Of a stretch of 64,000 nt of DNA, positions 53,115-63,379 are shown one piece after another. The position numbers and the translations under genes are program-made. Origin of the DNA: Janthinobacterium lividum (GTDB lineage: Bacteria; Pseudomonadota; Gammaproteobacteria; Burkholderiales; Burkholderiaceae_D); NCBI RefSeq assembly GCF_034424625.1, contig NZ_CP139976.1:1984001-2048000 (forward strand). Reading direction: 5' to 3'. Numbering within the stretch: the first letter of the stretch is position 1; each line of letters opens with the position of its first letter. The notes beneath the pieces were generated by a model. It made no database searches, had not been told where the DNA came from, and saw only the letters and a program-made list of their open reading frames with translations.

Positions 53115-54335
53115 ATGACAACATCCTCCGCGACCACTGGTCCATTGCAAGGCATTAAAGTGCTGGAACTGGGCACCCTGATCGCGGGGCCCTTCTGCGC
53201 CCGCATGCTGGCCGAATTCGGCGCCGACGTGATCAAGATCGAGTCGCCCGATGGCGGCGACCCCATCCGTACCTGGCGGGTGCTGAAGGATGGCACCTCC
53301 CTGTGGTGGTCGGTGCAGGCACGCAACAAGAAAAGCATCACCTTGAACCTGAAGTCGCCCGAGGGCCGCGCCATCGCGCGCCAGCTGGCCCTGGAAGCGG
53401 ACATCATCATCGAGAACTACCGTCCAGGCGTGCTGGAAAAGTGGGATCTCGGCTACGAGCAGCTCAAGAAAGAGAAACCGTCGCTCATCATGGTGCGCCT
53501 GTCCGGCTTTGGCCAGACGGGGCCGATGAAGGACTTGCCCGGTTTCGGCGCCATCGGCGAATCCATGGGCGGCTTGCGCTACGTGTCCGGCTTTGCCGAC
53601 CGCCCGCCCGTGCGCGTGGGCGTGTCCATCGGCGACTCCGTGGCGGCCCTGCACGGCGTGATCGGCGCCATGATGGCCCTGCGTCACCGCGACGTGACGG
53701 GTGGCCGGGATGGCGGCGAAGGGCAGATGGTCGACGTGGCCCTGTATGAATCCGTGTTCAACCTGATGGAATCGCTGGTGCCCGAATACGACCAGGCGGG
53801 CGTGGTGCGCGAGCGCACGGGCGGCTCCCTGCCCGGCATCGTGCCCTCGAATACCTACACGACGGGCGACGGCGAAAACATCGTCATTGCGGGCAATGGC
53901 GACGCCATCTTCAAGCGCTTGATGCTGGCCATGGGCCGCATCGACATGGCGGGCGACCCGCAACTGGCGCGCAACGACGGCCGGGTGGCGCGCACGCAGG
54001 AAATCGACGACGCCATCGGCGCCTGGTGCGCCACGCACACGATAGACAGCGCGCTGGCCGTGCTGAAGGCAGCCGACGTACCGGCCGGTAAAATCTACTC
54101 GGTGCGCGACATGCTGAGCGACCCGCAATTCCTCGCCCGCGACATGTTCGAACAACACCATTTCGCCGACGGCACGCCCGTGAAATTGCCGGCGATCAGC
54201 CCGAAACTGTCCGCCACGCCGGGCAAGACGCAGTGGCTGGGGCCGACCTTGGGCCAGCACAACGACGAGGTGCTGGCGTCGCTGGGGTTTGACGCGGCCG
54301 CCATTGCGCGGCTCAAGGCGGATGGGGTGGTGTAG
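53115..54335 (+). CDS. CaiB/BaiF family CoA-transferase
   Basis: ATG 53115 is chosen, seven bases after recR. The 406-residue family III CoA-transferase has GIKVLELGTLIAGPFCARMLAEFGADVIKIE near the N-terminus, QARNKKSITLNLKSPEGRAI, RLSGFGQTGPMKDLPGFGA and EGQMVDVALYESVFNLME, in which the Asp is the expected CoA-ester-forming nucleophile. It moves CoA between carboxylic acids such as formate/oxalate, succinate or dicarboxylates; the substrate pair cannot be told from sequence. No catabolic partner adjoins. Confidence 0.9.
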   Translation: MTTSSATTGPLQGIKVLELGTLIAGPFCARMLAEFGADVIKIESPDGGDPIRTWRVLKDGTSLWWSVQARNKKSITLNLKSPEGRAIARQLALEADIIIENYRPGVLEKWDLGYEQLKKEKPSLIMVRLSGFGQTGPMKDLPGFGAIGESMGGLRYVSGFADRPPVRVGVSIGDSVAALHGVIGAMMALRHRDVTGGRDGGEGQMVDVALYESVFNLMESLVPEYDQAGVVRERTGGSLPGIVPSNTYTTGDGENIVIAGNGDAIFKRLMLAMGRIDMAGDPQLARNDGRVARTQEIDDAIGAWCATHTIDSALAVLKAADVPAGKIYSVRDMLSDPQFLARDMFEQHHFADGTPVKLPAISPKLSATPGKTQWLGPTLGQHNDEVLASLGFDAAAIARLKADGVV

Positions 54336-54357
54336 GTTTAGCTTGGTAAATCATCTT

Positions 54358-54401
54358 GACCCCAGGCAAGGGCTGGGGTCGGACCCTCAGGGTCCGACCC
54401 C
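54358..54401. repeat. Overlapping hairpins behind the CoA-transferase gene
   Basis: GACCCCAG pairs with CTGGGGTC (54358-54380). The second hairpin, GGGGTCGGACCCT with AGGGTCCGACCCC (54375-54401, 13 bp, one-base centre), shares GGGGTC with the first, so the two are mutually exclusive. A termination or RNA-stability role is possible; no T-run is present. Confidence 0.6.
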
Positions 54402-54435
54402 GGATTCTGTCCTTTGGGTTTTATTAAGGAATATC

Positions 54436-55584
54436 GTGAAGCAGTCGTCCCTCCGCGCCACCCGTGCGCGTCTGATCCCCGCGCTGGCCATCTCCATCCT
54501 CTTTTCCGCCTGCGCCAGCTTCCCCCACGACGCACCGGTCACGGGCTTGCGCCTGATCGGCGAGCAGCGCATCGCCTTGAAATACCCGTTCGAGGGCACC
54601 ACGGTGGGCGGCTTGTCCGGCATCGATTACGATGCGGCCAACAAGAGCTGGGTGATGGAAAGCGATGATCGCTCGGCAATCAATCCGGCTCGCTTTTACC
54701 GCGCCACCTTGGCCTACGACAGCAAGGCGTTTACGGGCGTGACTCTGGCCAGCGTGCATTTCTTCACGCAGCCCGACGGCAGCCGCTATCCGAACCTGGC
54801 GCATGCAAAGCTGGAGCAGGGCGACCAGGTGCCCGACATCGAAACCATCCGCGTCGATCCCCAGGACGGCAGTCTGTGGTACGGCAGCGAAGGCAACCGC
54901 AAGGTGGGCTTGGACCCCTTCGTGCGCCATGCCGATAGTGGCGGCCACTACCTGGCCACCTTGCCCACGCCCGCCATGTTCAAGGTTGCGAAGGACGAAA
55001 TCGGCTCGCGCAACAACATGAGCTTTGAAGCGCTGTCGTTTTCTTCGGATGGCAAGAGCCTGTGGCTGGGCATGGAAGCGGCCCTGTACCAGGATGCTCC
55101 GCTGGCCACGCCCGACATCGGCTCCGTCGTGCGCATCACGCGCCTTGACCGCGCCGGCAGCGTGCTGGGCCAGTACGCGTATCCGATTGAGCCCGTGGCG
55201 TCGCGGCCCGCGCCGGGGAAGGAAGCGGACAATGGCGTGTCGGAAATCCTCGCCGTCAACGATCACCAGCTGCTGGTGGTGGAGCGGGCCGGCGTGGAAC
55301 ACGCCGACGGCCTGTACACGAATCACGTGCGCATCTACGAGATGGAAACGCAGGGCGCCACCGATATCCAGGCCATTCCGGCGCTGGCGGGCGCCCGCTA
55401 TGTGCCGGCGCGCAAGCGATTGCTGCTGGACCTGGAAAAGACCGGCCTTGAAAGAGTCGACAATATCGAAGGCATCAGCTGGGGACCGCGTCTGGAAAAC
55501 GGCCGCCGCAGCCTGGTGATGATTTCCGACGATAATTTCAACGCCCAGCAAGTCACGCAAATCCTTGCCTTCGAAGTGCTCTAG
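54436..55584 (+). CDS. Esterase-like activity of phytase family lipoprotein
   Basis: GTG 54436 after AAGGA is chosen; the upstream frame runs through the hairpin repeat. The 382-residue lipoprotein precursor has a lipobox in [13 protein letters not shown]. The mature part fits the phytase-like PF13449 family: [96 protein letters not shown] beta-propeller exported to the periplasm or outer membrane; its substrate is unknown. The 3' end overlaps the convergent GGDEF/EAL gene by 32 bases. Confidence 0.85.
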   Translation: MKQSSLRATRARLIPALAISILFSACASFPHDAPVTGLRLIGEQRIALKYPFEGTTVGGLSGIDYDAANKSWVMESDDRSAINPARFYRATLAYDSKAFTGVTLASVHFFTQPDGSRYPNLAHAKLEQGDQVPDIETIRVDPQDGSLWYGSEGNRKVGLDPFVRHADSGGHYLATLPTPAMFKVAKDEIGSRNNMSFEALSFSSDGKSLWLGMEAALYQDAPLATPDIGSVVRITRLDRAGSVLGQYAYPIEPVASRPAPGKEADNGVSEILAVNDHQLLVVERAGVEHADGLYTNHVRIYEMETQGATDIQAIPALAGARYVPARKRLLLDLEKTGLERVDNIEGISWGPRLENGRRSLVMISDDNFNAQQVTQILAFEVL

Positions 55585-57712
55585 TTTCCACGCTGGCCAG
55601 CTGGCCCCTCTGCCTGGCCAGCATGGCCGTGATCGTGTCGTGCGGTGACGGGTGGCCCAGGAAGTATCCCTGCGCCATGTCGCAGCCGTATTCTTCCAGC
55701 ATCAGCAGTTGCTCGTCCGTTTCCACGCCCTCGGCCACCACCACCATCTTCAAACCATGCGCCATGGCGATGATGGCGCGCGTGATGGCCGCGTTTTCCG
55801 TATCCTGCGGCAATCCGGCGATAAAACTCTTGTCGATCTTCAAGGCCCGCACGTCGAAGCGTTTCAGGTAATTCATTGAAGAATATCCCGTGCCGAAGTC
55901 GTCGATCGACAGGTACACGCCGATGCCGCGCAATTGCTCCAGGGTCACCATGGTGGCGCGCGCATCGTCCATCAAGGTGCCTTCCGTCAATTCCAGTTCC
56001 AGCAGGCGCGCGTCGAGGCCCGTGTCGGCCAGGGCCGAGAGCACGATCTGCATCAGGTTTTCATCCTTGAATTGCTTGGCCGACAGGTTCACGGCCATGC
56101 GGATGGCGCGTCCGCCGTCGCTTTGCCAGGCCTTGGCCTGGTTGCACGCCGTGCGCAGCACCCATTCGCCGATCGGCACAATCAATCCCGTCTCTTCGGC
56201 CAGCGGGATGAATTCCGTGGGCGAGATGATGCCCCGCTCGGGATGGCGCCAGCGGACCAGCGCTTCCACGCCGACGATCTGCGTGCTGGGCACGTCGATC
56301 TGCGGCTGGTACAGCAGGTACAGCTCGTTGTTCTGCAAGGCTTTGCGCAGGCCCACTTCCATCTTGACGTGGCTCATGATTTCCATCGTCAGCGATGAGC
56401 TGTACAGCTTGGCGTTGTTCTTGCCGCAGTTCTTCGCGTGGTACATGGCCGTGTCCGCATATTTGAGCAGCGAGTTGCAATCCTCGCCATCTTCCGGATA
56501 CAGCGAGATGCCGATGCTGGCCGTGACGAAAATCTCGTGTCCTTCGATCATGAAGGGCCGGCGCATGGCTTCTTTCACGCGATGCGCCACGTTGAGCGCG
56601 TCCTCCACCCGCTCCAGGTCGGGAATCAGGATCGTGAATTCGTCGCCGCCCAGGCGCGCCAGGTTGCTGCCGCCGGAGATGCCGTCGAGTTCATACTCTG
56701 CGCGCAGCACCAGGTCGCTGGGGCGGATGGTTTCGCGCAGGCGCTCGGACACCACCTTGAGCAAATGGTCGCCCACGTCGTGTCCCAGGGTGTCGTTGAT
56801 GCGCTTGAAAGCGTCGAGGTCCATGAACAGCACGGCGAATTTCTTGTCGTGTTCTTTTGAGCGCACCAGTTCGCGCTCCAGCGTTTCCAGGAACGCTTGG
56901 CGGTTGGGGATGCCCGTCAGGCTGTCGCAATAGGCGAGGCGGCGGATCTGCTCTTCCGTGCGCTTGCGCTCGCTGATGTCGCGTACCAGGCCCAGCACTT
57001 CATCGGCCCCCGTTGCCACCAGGCGCGCCTCGAAATGGCGCGTGCTGTCTTCGTGCGTGAGCGTGTAGTCGACCGAGCCGATATGCTGCGTGGCCAGCAC
57101 GGCGTGCGCCTGGTCCAGCAGGCGCGCGGCGATTTCGGGCGGCAGCACGTCGCGGATATGGCTGCCCACGCAGTCGCTGAGGGAAAAGCCGGCGCTGGCG
57201 TCGTGCCCCTGTTCGTAGTCGAGATAAAAGCCTTCGCGGTTCAGGCGGAAGAAGGTGTCGGGGATGGCGGCCAGCACGGCGCGGTTGTGCGCGTCGGCGA
57301 TGCGCAGGCGGGCGATGGCGTCGCTGGCGCGCAGCACGTACAGCACGCGGTGGCCGAGGATGGGCCAGTTGATGGGTTTGGAAATGAAATCCGTGGCGCC
57401 CACCTCGTAGGCGCGCGTGACGGCTTCCAGTTCGTCGCCGCCCGTGACCATGATGATGGGCACCGTGCCGCCCACTTCCTGGTGGCGGATTTCGCGGCAC
57501 ACGGCAAAGCCGTCCATGGCCGGCATGTCGACGTCGAGCATGACCAGGTCCGGCCCGCTGTGCTTGTAGCTGGCCAGGGCCTGCACGCCGTCTTCGGCCT
57601 CGATCACGTCCAGGCCCACCTGCGTGAGCATTTGCCGCATCAGCAAGCGCATCACGGGATCGTCGTCGGCCACCAGCACCAGGCCGCGGGGAGGGGAGAG
57701 GGGCGCTGTCAT
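55553..57712 (-). CDS. Response regulator with PAS, GGDEF and EAL domains
   Basis: A 719-residue c-di-GMP regulator. Domains in order: REC (1-130, [15 protein letters not shown], phospho-accepting Asp in [14 protein letters not shown]), PAS (about 140-265), GGDEF (about 275-450, with intact [14 protein letters not shown]), EAL (about 470-710, with [14 protein letters not shown] and [14 protein letters not shown] and [13 protein letters not shown] [14 protein letters not shown]). Both catalytic motifs are intact, so synthesis, hydrolysis or both are possible. It starts one base after the stop of the hybrid kinase gene, its likely phosphodonor. Confidence 0.93.
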   Translation of the reverse strand: MTAPLSPPRGLVLVADDDPVMRLLMRQMLTQVGLDVIEAEDGVQALASYKHSGPDLVMLDVDMPAMDGFAVCREIRHQEVGGTVPIIMVTGGDELEAVTRAYEVGATDFISKPINWPILGHRVLYVLRASDAIARLRIADAHNRAVLAAIPDTFFRLNREGFYLDYEQGHDASAGFSLSDCVGSHIRDVLPPEIAARLLDQAHAVLATQHIGSVDYTLTHEDSTRHFEARLVATGADEVLGLVRDISERKRTEEQIRRLAYCDSLTGIPNRQAFLETLERELVRSKEHDKKFAVLFMDLDAFKRINDTLGHDVGDHLLKVVSERLRETIRPSDLVLRAEYELDGISGGSNLARLGGDEFTILIPDLERVEDALNVAHRVKEAMRRPFMIEGHEIFVTASIGISLYPEDGEDCNSLLKYADTAMYHAKNCGKNNAKLYSSSLTMEIMSHVKMEVGLRKALQNNELYLLYQPQIDVPSTQIVGVEALVRWRHPERGIISPTEFIPLAEETGLIVPIGEWVLRTACNQAKAWQSDGGRAIRMAVNLSAKQFKDENLMQIVLSALADTGLDARLLELELTEGTLMDDARATMVTLEQLRGIGVYLSIDDFGTGYSSMNYLKRFDVRALKIDKSFIAGLPQDTENAAITRAIIAMAHGLKMVVVAEGVETDEQLLMLEEYGCDMAQGYFLGHPSPHDTITAMLARQRGQLASVETRALRRQGFA

Positions 57713-57713
57713 G

Positions 57714-60575
57714 TCAGTGTTCCTTCACGAGGATGGCGTTCAGCGATTCGCGTACGGCCAGGAAGGCCTGCTGCATTTCTTGCAGCAGGGGAGCCGCGCC
57801 CTCGGTGCTGCCGGCGCGGCCCAGTTTTTCCATCTCCTTGCACAGCTGCGCCAGGCCATCGGCGCCCACGTTGGCGCTGCCCGACTTGAGGCTGTGCGCC
57901 ACCTTGCGCAGCGCTTCCGCATCCGCGCCGGCAATCGCTTCGCGCATGGCGCTCAATTGGCGCGGCGTCTCGCCGGTAAAGGCGAGGATGACCCGTTCGA
58001 GCAGCGCATCGCCATCCGTGCCGGACAGGGCGCGGATGTTTTCCAGCGCCTGCCGGTTCAGCGGCTGGGCCGATGTCGGGGAGGCAGGCGCAGGCGGCGG
58101 CACTTCGGGCGGCGCCTCCTGCGGCGTGTGTGACTGCGGCGCTTCGCTGTGGTGCACGGTGGCCGCGCGCGGCAGGGTGATCCAGCGGGCGATCGTGTGG
58201 CCCAGGTCTTGCTGCGTGAACGGTTTGCTCAGGTAATCGTCCATGCCGGCCGCCAGGCATGCTTCGCGGTCGCCCTGCAGCGCATTGGCCGTGATGGCGA
58301 CGATGGGCAGCACGCGCGCGTGGCCGCACTGCTGTTCGTGGCGGCGGATTTCCGCCGTGGCGGCAAAGCCATCCATCACCGGCATCTGGCAATCCATCAA
58401 GATCAAATCGAAATCCTCGGCCTGCGCCGCCTGCAAGGCTTCTTCGCCGTTGCGCGCGCAGACGACGTCCAGGCCCAGGCTGTCGAGCATGGCCAGCGCC
58501 ACTTCCACGTTGACGGCATTGTCCTCGGCCAGCAGTACGCGGCGGCGCTGGCGCCGGCCCACCTGGCGCGCCGTGTGCGGCGGATGGATGCGCAGGCTGT
58601 CGCTGGCGCGTGGCGGCGTGACGATGCAGTCGAACAGGTCGCATTCGCGGGCCGGCTTGATCAGCTGAAAGGCTACGCCCGCCTCGCGCCGCTGTACGGG
58701 ATCGGCCGCCGCCTGTTCCGTGCTCAGCAGCAGTAATTTGAGGTCGGCCAGCAGCGGATCGCTCTTGATGTTGGCGGCCAGGGCCAGGCCGCTGGTGCGC
58801 GGCAATTCCATGTCCAGCAGGGCCACGGCATACGGCGTGCCGGCCTGGGCCGCCGCGCGCAGCTTGCCCAGGCAGTCGCTGGCCGTGCCGGCGCTGTCGC
58901 TGACGATGTGCCAGCTGGCCAGTTGCCGCTCCAGCACGGCGCGCGTGGCGGGTGTGTGGTCGACGATCAAGGCGCGTAACCCTCGCGTGGTTTTCAGGTT
59001 GAAGGACGGGTCGTCGCTGTCGACCCGCCGCTTATCGAAATTTACTTCGAACCAGAAGATCGAGCCTTGCGTTAAAGCATTATCAACGCCGATAGTGCCG
59101 CCCATCAGCTCCACCAGCTGTTTCGAGATCGTCAGCCCCAGGCCGGTGCCGCCGTGCTTGCGCGTGGTCGAACCGTCCGCCTGCGAGAACGATTCGAAGA
59201 TGCGCGTCTGCGCCTCGTTCGACACGCCGATGCCCGTGTCGTGCACCTCGAAACGCAAGCCCACGCTGGGTGCGTCTTCGCTGCACACGGTCACTTTCAC
59301 CGTGACCTTGCCCGTTTCCGTGAACTTGATGGCATTGCCCAGCAGATTGACGATGATCTGGCGCAAACGGTTCGGGTCGCCGCAGATGGCGATGGGGATG
59401 TCGTAGGCGATATCGAATTCCAGGCTGATGTTTTTCGCTTCCGCCTGCGGCGCGAACACGTGTTCTATGTCGTCGAGCAATTCGCGGAAATTGAAGCGGA
59501 TGTATTCCACGCTCAGCTTGCCCGCCTCGATCTTGGAAAAGTCGAGGATGTCGTTGATGATCACCAGTAAATTCTGTCCCGAGCGCTGCACCATGCTCGT
59601 GTAGTGGCGCTGCTGCGGGCTCAAAGGGCTGGCTAGCAGCAGTTCCGTCATGCCCAGCACGCCATTCATCGGCGTGCGGATTTCATGGCTCATGGTGGCG
59701 AGGAAGGCGCTTTTCGCGTGACTGGCCGCCTCGGCCGCATCCTTGGCCTTTTCCAGCTGCGCCGTGCGCACGCCCACCTGGCGTTCGAGCTGGTCGCGGT
59801 AATTGGCCAGGGTGCTGTCGCGGCTGTCGATCTGCGCCAGCATGTCGTTGAAACTGTCGATCAGCACGCCCAGCTCGTCGCTGCGCTGGTGCGCGATGCG
59901 GTGGCTGTAGGTCTGGCTGCTCGACACTTTTTGTGCTGTATCGATCAGCTTGGTGATGGGTTCGGCGATCACGCTCTTGAAGCGCCGCGCGAGGAACACG
60001 GCGATCAGGAAGGACAGCACGGTGGCGCCGCCGATGGCGCCCACGTGGCGGCCGATGTCGCGCCACATGTGGTTCAGGTCCGCCTCGATCAGCACGGCAC
60101 CGATGATCTGTTGCGGCTCGCCTGGCCGGTAGACGGGGCGGTACAAACGCATGGCGGGCGCCAGGGTCGTGCCCGAACCTTGCGTGACGGGCTGCACGGC
60201 CATGTCGGCCAGCAAGGCCGGGTCCATGTCTTCCGGCGCCGGCAGGCCGTCCGCATGCTGCGGCGCGCGGTATAGAGCGAACAGGCGCCCGCCCTTGTCG
60301 AACAGGGCCGCCTGGGCCACCTCGTCGCGCGCGGACAAGGCCGCCAACACCTGTTCCGCCTGCCCCTGCGCCGATTTTCCCGCCAGCAAAGGCACCGCGC
60401 CGGCCGCACCGATCACGCCCGCCAGCGACAGCAATTGCTTGCCTTCATCGTTCTTGTGGCTGAGCACGGACGTCAGCGCAAACGCCACGAACACCAGCAG
60501 CAGCGCGCAGCCCGATGACAGTACCGAAATCATGGTCAGCTTCTGGCTGATGCTGGAGCGTTGGAAATTGAACAT
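57714..60575 (-). CDS. Hybrid sensor histidine kinase (BarA-like architecture)
   Basis: A 953-residue membrane kinase: TM1 at about 12-34, a periplasmic sensory region to ~165, TM2 about 176-196, HAMP, coiled coil, HisKA with [16 protein letters not shown] (phospho-His), HATPase with [30 protein letters not shown] and [18 protein letters not shown]. Then REC1 ([12 protein letters not shown]), REC2 ([31 protein letters not shown]), and HPt with [16 protein letters not shown]. The phosphorelay His-Asp-His is complete within the chain, and output is probably the GGDEF/EAL response regulator encoded next. The signal is unknown. Confidence 0.94.
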   Translation of the reverse strand: MFNFQRSSISQKLTMISVLSSGCALLLVFVAFALTSVLSHKNDEGKQLLSLAGVIGAAGAVPLLAGKSAQGQAEQVLAALSARDEVAQAALFDKGGRLFALYRAPQHADGLPAPEDMDPALLADMAVQPVTQGSGTTLAPAMRLYRPVYRPGEPQQIIGAVLIEADLNHMWRDIGRHVGAIGGATVLSFLIAVFLARRFKSVIAEPITKLIDTAQKVSSSQTYSHRIAHQRSDELGVLIDSFNDMLAQIDSRDSTLANYRDQLERQVGVRTAQLEKAKDAAEAASHAKSAFLATMSHEIRTPMNGVLGMTELLLASPLSPQQRHYTSMVQRSGQNLLVIINDILDFSKIEAGKLSVEYIRFNFRELLDDIEHVFAPQAEAKNISLEFDIAYDIPIAICGDPNRLRQIIVNLLGNAIKFTETGKVTVKVTVCSEDAPSVGLRFEVHDTGIGVSNEAQTRIFESFSQADGSTTRKHGGTGLGLTISKQLVELMGGTIGVDNALTQGSIFWFEVNFDKRRVDSDDPSFNLKTTRGLRALIVDHTPATRAVLERQLASWHIVSDSAGTASDCLGKLRAAAQAGTPYAVALLDMELPRTSGLALAANIKSDPLLADLKLLLLSTEQAAADPVQRREAGVAFQLIKPARECDLFDCIVTPPRASDSLRIHPPHTARQVGRRQRRRVLLAEDNAVNVEVALAMLDSLGLDVVCARNGEEALQAAQAEDFDLILMDCQMPVMDGFAATAEIRRHEQQCGHARVLPIVAITANALQGDREACLAAGMDDYLSKPFTQQDLGHTIARWITLPRAATVHHSEAPQSHTPQEAPPEVPPPAPASPTSAQPLNRQALENIRALSGTDGDALLERVILAFTGETPRQLSAMREAIAGADAEALRKVAHSLKSGSANVGADGLAQLCKEMEKLGRAGSTEGAAPLLQEMQQAFLAVRESLNAILVKEH

Positions 60576-60713
60576 GAGTCGCTGCTTCCCCGGTCGCCCG
60601 TTGACTGTTATTTAATTCCTATTGGAAAAATATAGACGCGAAGACACACCCAGATGTTGATGTGGGTCTAAGGGAAGAGAGGGGAGGGGAACTTGTACGA
60701 GAGGAAATGAATG

Positions 60714-60735
60714 GGGCGGTCTCACAAGACCGCCC
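60714..60735. repeat. Short GC-rich hairpin
   Basis: GGGCGGTCT pairs perfectly with AGACCGCCC around a CACA loop. No T-run follows on either strand, so it is not a clear terminator. Confidence 0.5.
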
Positions 60736-60756
60736 TCAAATTATTGCTGAGCAACA

Positions 60757-60874
60757 ACACCTGACTCAGCCGTAGCGAGCGGAAGGGAGAGGTGGCCGAG
60801 AAGCGCAACCGTACTTTAGTACGGTGAGCATCGCAAGCCGCCTATACCGACGCGCAGTAGGCTGGGTCAGGTGT
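60757..60874 (+). repeat. Dispersed structured element A, copy 4
   Basis: Outer stem CACCTGACTCAGCC (60758-60771) with GGCTGGGTCAGGTG (60860-60873), 13 of 14 paired plus one G-T; middle stem AGGTGG with CCGCCT; apical hairpin ACCGTAC-TTTA-GTACGGT. It ends four bases from the ybdD stop codon and lies antisense to that gene. Confidence 0.9.
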
Positions 60875-60877
60875 CCG

Positions 60878-61081
60878 CTAACAGCAACCGCCACGCTTGC
60901 CCGCTCCGCCATAGCGGGCTTCCTGCCGCTCGCGGAAGAACTCTTCATACGTCATCATCGGCTCGCCGGGATGGGTGACTTCCCGGTGGGCCACGTAGGT
61001 GTCGTACTCGGGCAAGCCGCACATGAGCCGCATGCTTTGCCCCAGATACCGTCCAGCCTTGATGATTTCGTCTATCATCAT
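60878..61081 (-). CDS. ybdD: YbdD/YjiX family small protein
   Basis: A 67-residue protein, MMIDEIIKAGRYLGQSMRLM with GLPEYDTYVAHREVTHPGEP and MTYEEFFRERQEARYGG. This matches the short family that always accompanies CstA/BtsT carbon-starvation transporters. Its ATG overlaps the cstA TGA as ATGA, indicating translational coupling. It is thought to support the transporter; a soluble cytosolic protein with a CC end (GGCC). It is followed by structured element A copy 4. Confidence 0.93.
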   Translation of the reverse strand: MMIDEIIKAGRYLGQSMRLMCGLPEYDTYVAHREVTHPGEPMMTYEEFFRERQEARYGGAGKRGGCC

Positions 61082-63138
61082 TGCACCGTGGGCATGGCCT
61101 GGAACGGCGTTTCCTTGGTGCTCGGACGGCTGTCGGCGCGCGCCTTCATGATGGTGCGGATGCCGAAGAACAGCACGCTGACGACGACGATGACGAAGAA
61201 GGCGGCCAGACCGGCGTCCAGGTAATCGTTGAAGATGATCTGTTGCATCTGCGCCACCGACTTGGCCGGCGCCAGCAGGGTGCCTTCATCCAGGGCCGCC
61301 GAGTATTTCTTGGCGTGCGCGAGGAAGCCGACGCGCGGGTTGGCGTCGAAAATCTTTTGCCAGCCCGCCGTCAGGGTGCACAGCAGCAGCCAGATCGTCG
61401 GCGTGATGGTGACCCACGCATACTGGCCACGCTTCATCTTGAACAGCACGCAGGTGCCGAGGATCAGTGCGATGGCCGCCAGCATCTGGTTGGCGATGCC
61501 GAACAGCGGCCACAGGGTGTTGATGCCGCCCAATGGATCGACCACGCCCTGGTACAAGAAGTAGCCCCAGGCCGCCACGCACAGGCCAGTGGCCAGCAGG
61601 TTGGCGATGACGTTTTCCGTCTGTTTCAAAGCTGGCACGAAGCTGCCCAGCAAGTCTTGCAGCATGAAGCGGCCCGCACGCGTGCCCGCATCGACGGCAG
61701 TCAGGATGAACAGCGCTTCGAACAGGATCGCGAAGTGGTACCAGAAGGCCATCATGGCCTTGCCGCCGATGGCGCCGGACAGAATCTGCGCCATGCCGAC
61801 CGCCAGGGTCGGTGCGCCGCCGGCGCGCGAGATGATGCTGTGCTCGCCCACGTCCTTGGCCGTCTGCGTCAGCATTTCCGGCGTCACATAGAAGCCCCAT
61901 TGCGAGATGGCCTGTGCGGCGGACTCGGCGGTGGTGCCGATCAGGGCGGCCGGGCTGTTCATGGCGAAATAGATGCCAGGCTCGATGGTCGAGGCGGCTA
62001 CCAGGGCCATGATGGCGACAAATGATTCCATCAGCATGGCGCCATAGCCGATGAAGCGGGCGTGGCTTTCGTTTTCAATCATCTTCGGCGTGGTGCCCGA
62101 GGAAATCAAGGCGTGGAAGCCGGACACGGCGCCGCAGGCAATCGTGATGAACAGGAAGGGGAACAGATTGCCCGACCAGACGGGGCCGGAGCCGTCGATG
62201 AACTTGGTCATGGCCGGCATTTTCAGGTACGGCGCGACGACGATGATGCCGATGGCCAGGCCCAGGATGGTGCCGATTTTCAGGAAAGTCGACAGGTAGT
62301 CGCGCGGCGCCAGCAGCAGCCACACGGGCAGCACCGAGGCGATGAAGCCGTAGCCGATCAGCATCCACGTCAGTTCCGTGCCCGTGAACGTGAACATCGG
62401 GCCCAGCACGGCGTGTTCCTGCACGTACTGGCCGCCGATGATGGCCAGCATCAGCAAGACAAAACCGATGATGGAAATTTCGCCGATGCGGCCCACGCGG
62501 ATGAAGCGCGAATACACACCCATGAACAGCGCGATGGGGATCGTTGCCATCACGGTGAAGCTGCCCCATGGGGAGCCGGTCAGCGCCTTGACGACGATCA
62601 ATGCCAGCACGGCCAGGATGATGACCATGATCATGAAGCAGCCGAGCAGGGCGATCATGCCGGGAATTTCGCCCAGTTCCGCCTTGATCAGGTCGCCCAG
62701 CGAGCGGCCGTCGCGGCGCATGGAAATGAACAGCACGATGAAATCCTGCACGGCGCCCGCAAACACCACGCCCGCCAAGATCCACAGCATGCCGGGCAGA
62801 TAGCCCATCTGCGCGGCCAGCACGGGGCCGACCAGGGGACCGGCGCCGGCGATCGCCGCAAAATGGTGGCCGAACAGCACATATTTATTCGTCGGCACGT
62901 GATCGAGGCCATCGTTGTGCTTGAAGGCCGGCGTCATGCGGCGCGCGTCCAGGCCCAGTACCTTGTCGGCGATGAACAGGCTGTAGAAACGGTAGGCGAT
63001 CAGATACACGCAGACGGCGGCGATGACGATCCAGATCGCGCTGATCGGTTCGCCACGTTGCAGGGCGACGACGCCCAGAGACCCGGCGCCTGCCAGCGCA
63101 AGCGCTGCCCAGCCCAGTTGTTTGAAAATGCGGTTCAT
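61078..63138 (-). CDS. cstA: Carbon starvation protein A (pyruvate/peptide transporter family)
   Basis: A 686-residue polytopic inner-membrane protein with about 16-18 helices. Family features: HNDGLDHVPTNKYVLFGHHFAAIAGAGPLVGPVLA, LIKAELGEIPGMIALLGCFM, SGTTPKMIENESHARFIGYGAM, PAALIGTTAESAAQAISQWG. CstA and BtsT import pyruvate or peptides during carbon limitation. It is followed by the coupled ybdD. A Cache-domain sensor gene begins 242 bases upstream on the other strand, and a direct-repeat site in that spacer resembles a regulator binding site. Confidence 0.96.
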   Translation of the reverse strand: MNRIFKQLGWAALALAGAGSLGVVALQRGEPISAIWIVIAAVCVYLIAYRFYSLFIADKVLGLDARRMTPAFKHNDGLDHVPTNKYVLFGHHFAAIAGAGPLVGPVLAAQMGYLPGMLWILAGVVFAGAVQDFIVLFISMRRDGRSLGDLIKAELGEIPGMIALLGCFMIMVIILAVLALIVVKALTGSPWGSFTVMATIPIALFMGVYSRFIRVGRIGEISIIGFVLLMLAIIGGQYVQEHAVLGPMFTFTGTELTWMLIGYGFIASVLPVWLLLAPRDYLSTFLKIGTILGLAIGIIVVAPYLKMPAMTKFIDGSGPVWSGNLFPFLFITIACGAVSGFHALISSGTTPKMIENESHARFIGYGAMLMESFVAIMALVAASTIEPGIYFAMNSPAALIGTTAESAAQAISQWGFYVTPEMLTQTAKDVGEHSIISRAGGAPTLAVGMAQILSGAIGGKAMMAFWYHFAILFEALFILTAVDAGTRAGRFMLQDLLGSFVPALKQTENVIANLLATGLCVAAWGYFLYQGVVDPLGGINTLWPLFGIANQMLAAIALILGTCVLFKMKRGQYAWVTITPTIWLLLCTLTAGWQKIFDANPRVGFLAHAKKYSAALDEGTLLAPAKSVAQMQQIIFNDYLDAGLAAFFVIVVVSVLFFGIRTIMKARADSRPSTKETPFQAMPTVQ

Positions 63139-63278
63139 GCTTCCTCCAGAGATTGACGGGCGCTGTGCCGTGCGATGATGTGTGCTGCCGAGCCTGGTCG
63201 TCGCCAGTTTGGGTGTGAATTGGGTGTTTGCAGCTTATGGCGAGTATTCAGGAATCGTATAATTGCCGCAAGCGCACG

Positions 63279-63310
63279 ACTACGCAGTAACGCTCAGTAT
63301 TACTACGCAG
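63279..63310. promoter_or_regulatory. Direct repeats in the cstA/sensor divergent spacer
   Basis: ACTACGCAG occurs twice (63279-63287 and 63302-63310), with a 23-bp period. An inverted AGTAA...TTACT lies between and across the repeats. A two-turn direct repeat suits a LytTR-type or similar response regulator, as with BtsR at btsT, but no such regulator is in view. Confidence 0.4.
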
Positions 63311-63379
63311 ACCGATCGCCGTGCCGCGACGTAAAATCACGCATTCCCACCAGCATCGACGCCGCCGGAGCGCCAGGCC

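Larger units (their letters stand above)
60576..60877. other. Spacer between the hybrid kinase and ybdD
   Basis: About 300 bp with no gene seen. It contains a 9-bp hairpin (GGGCGGTCT/AGACCGCCC, 60714-60735) and element A copy 4, and the promoter of the leftward kinase operon is expected near 60600-60650. Confidence 0.6.
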
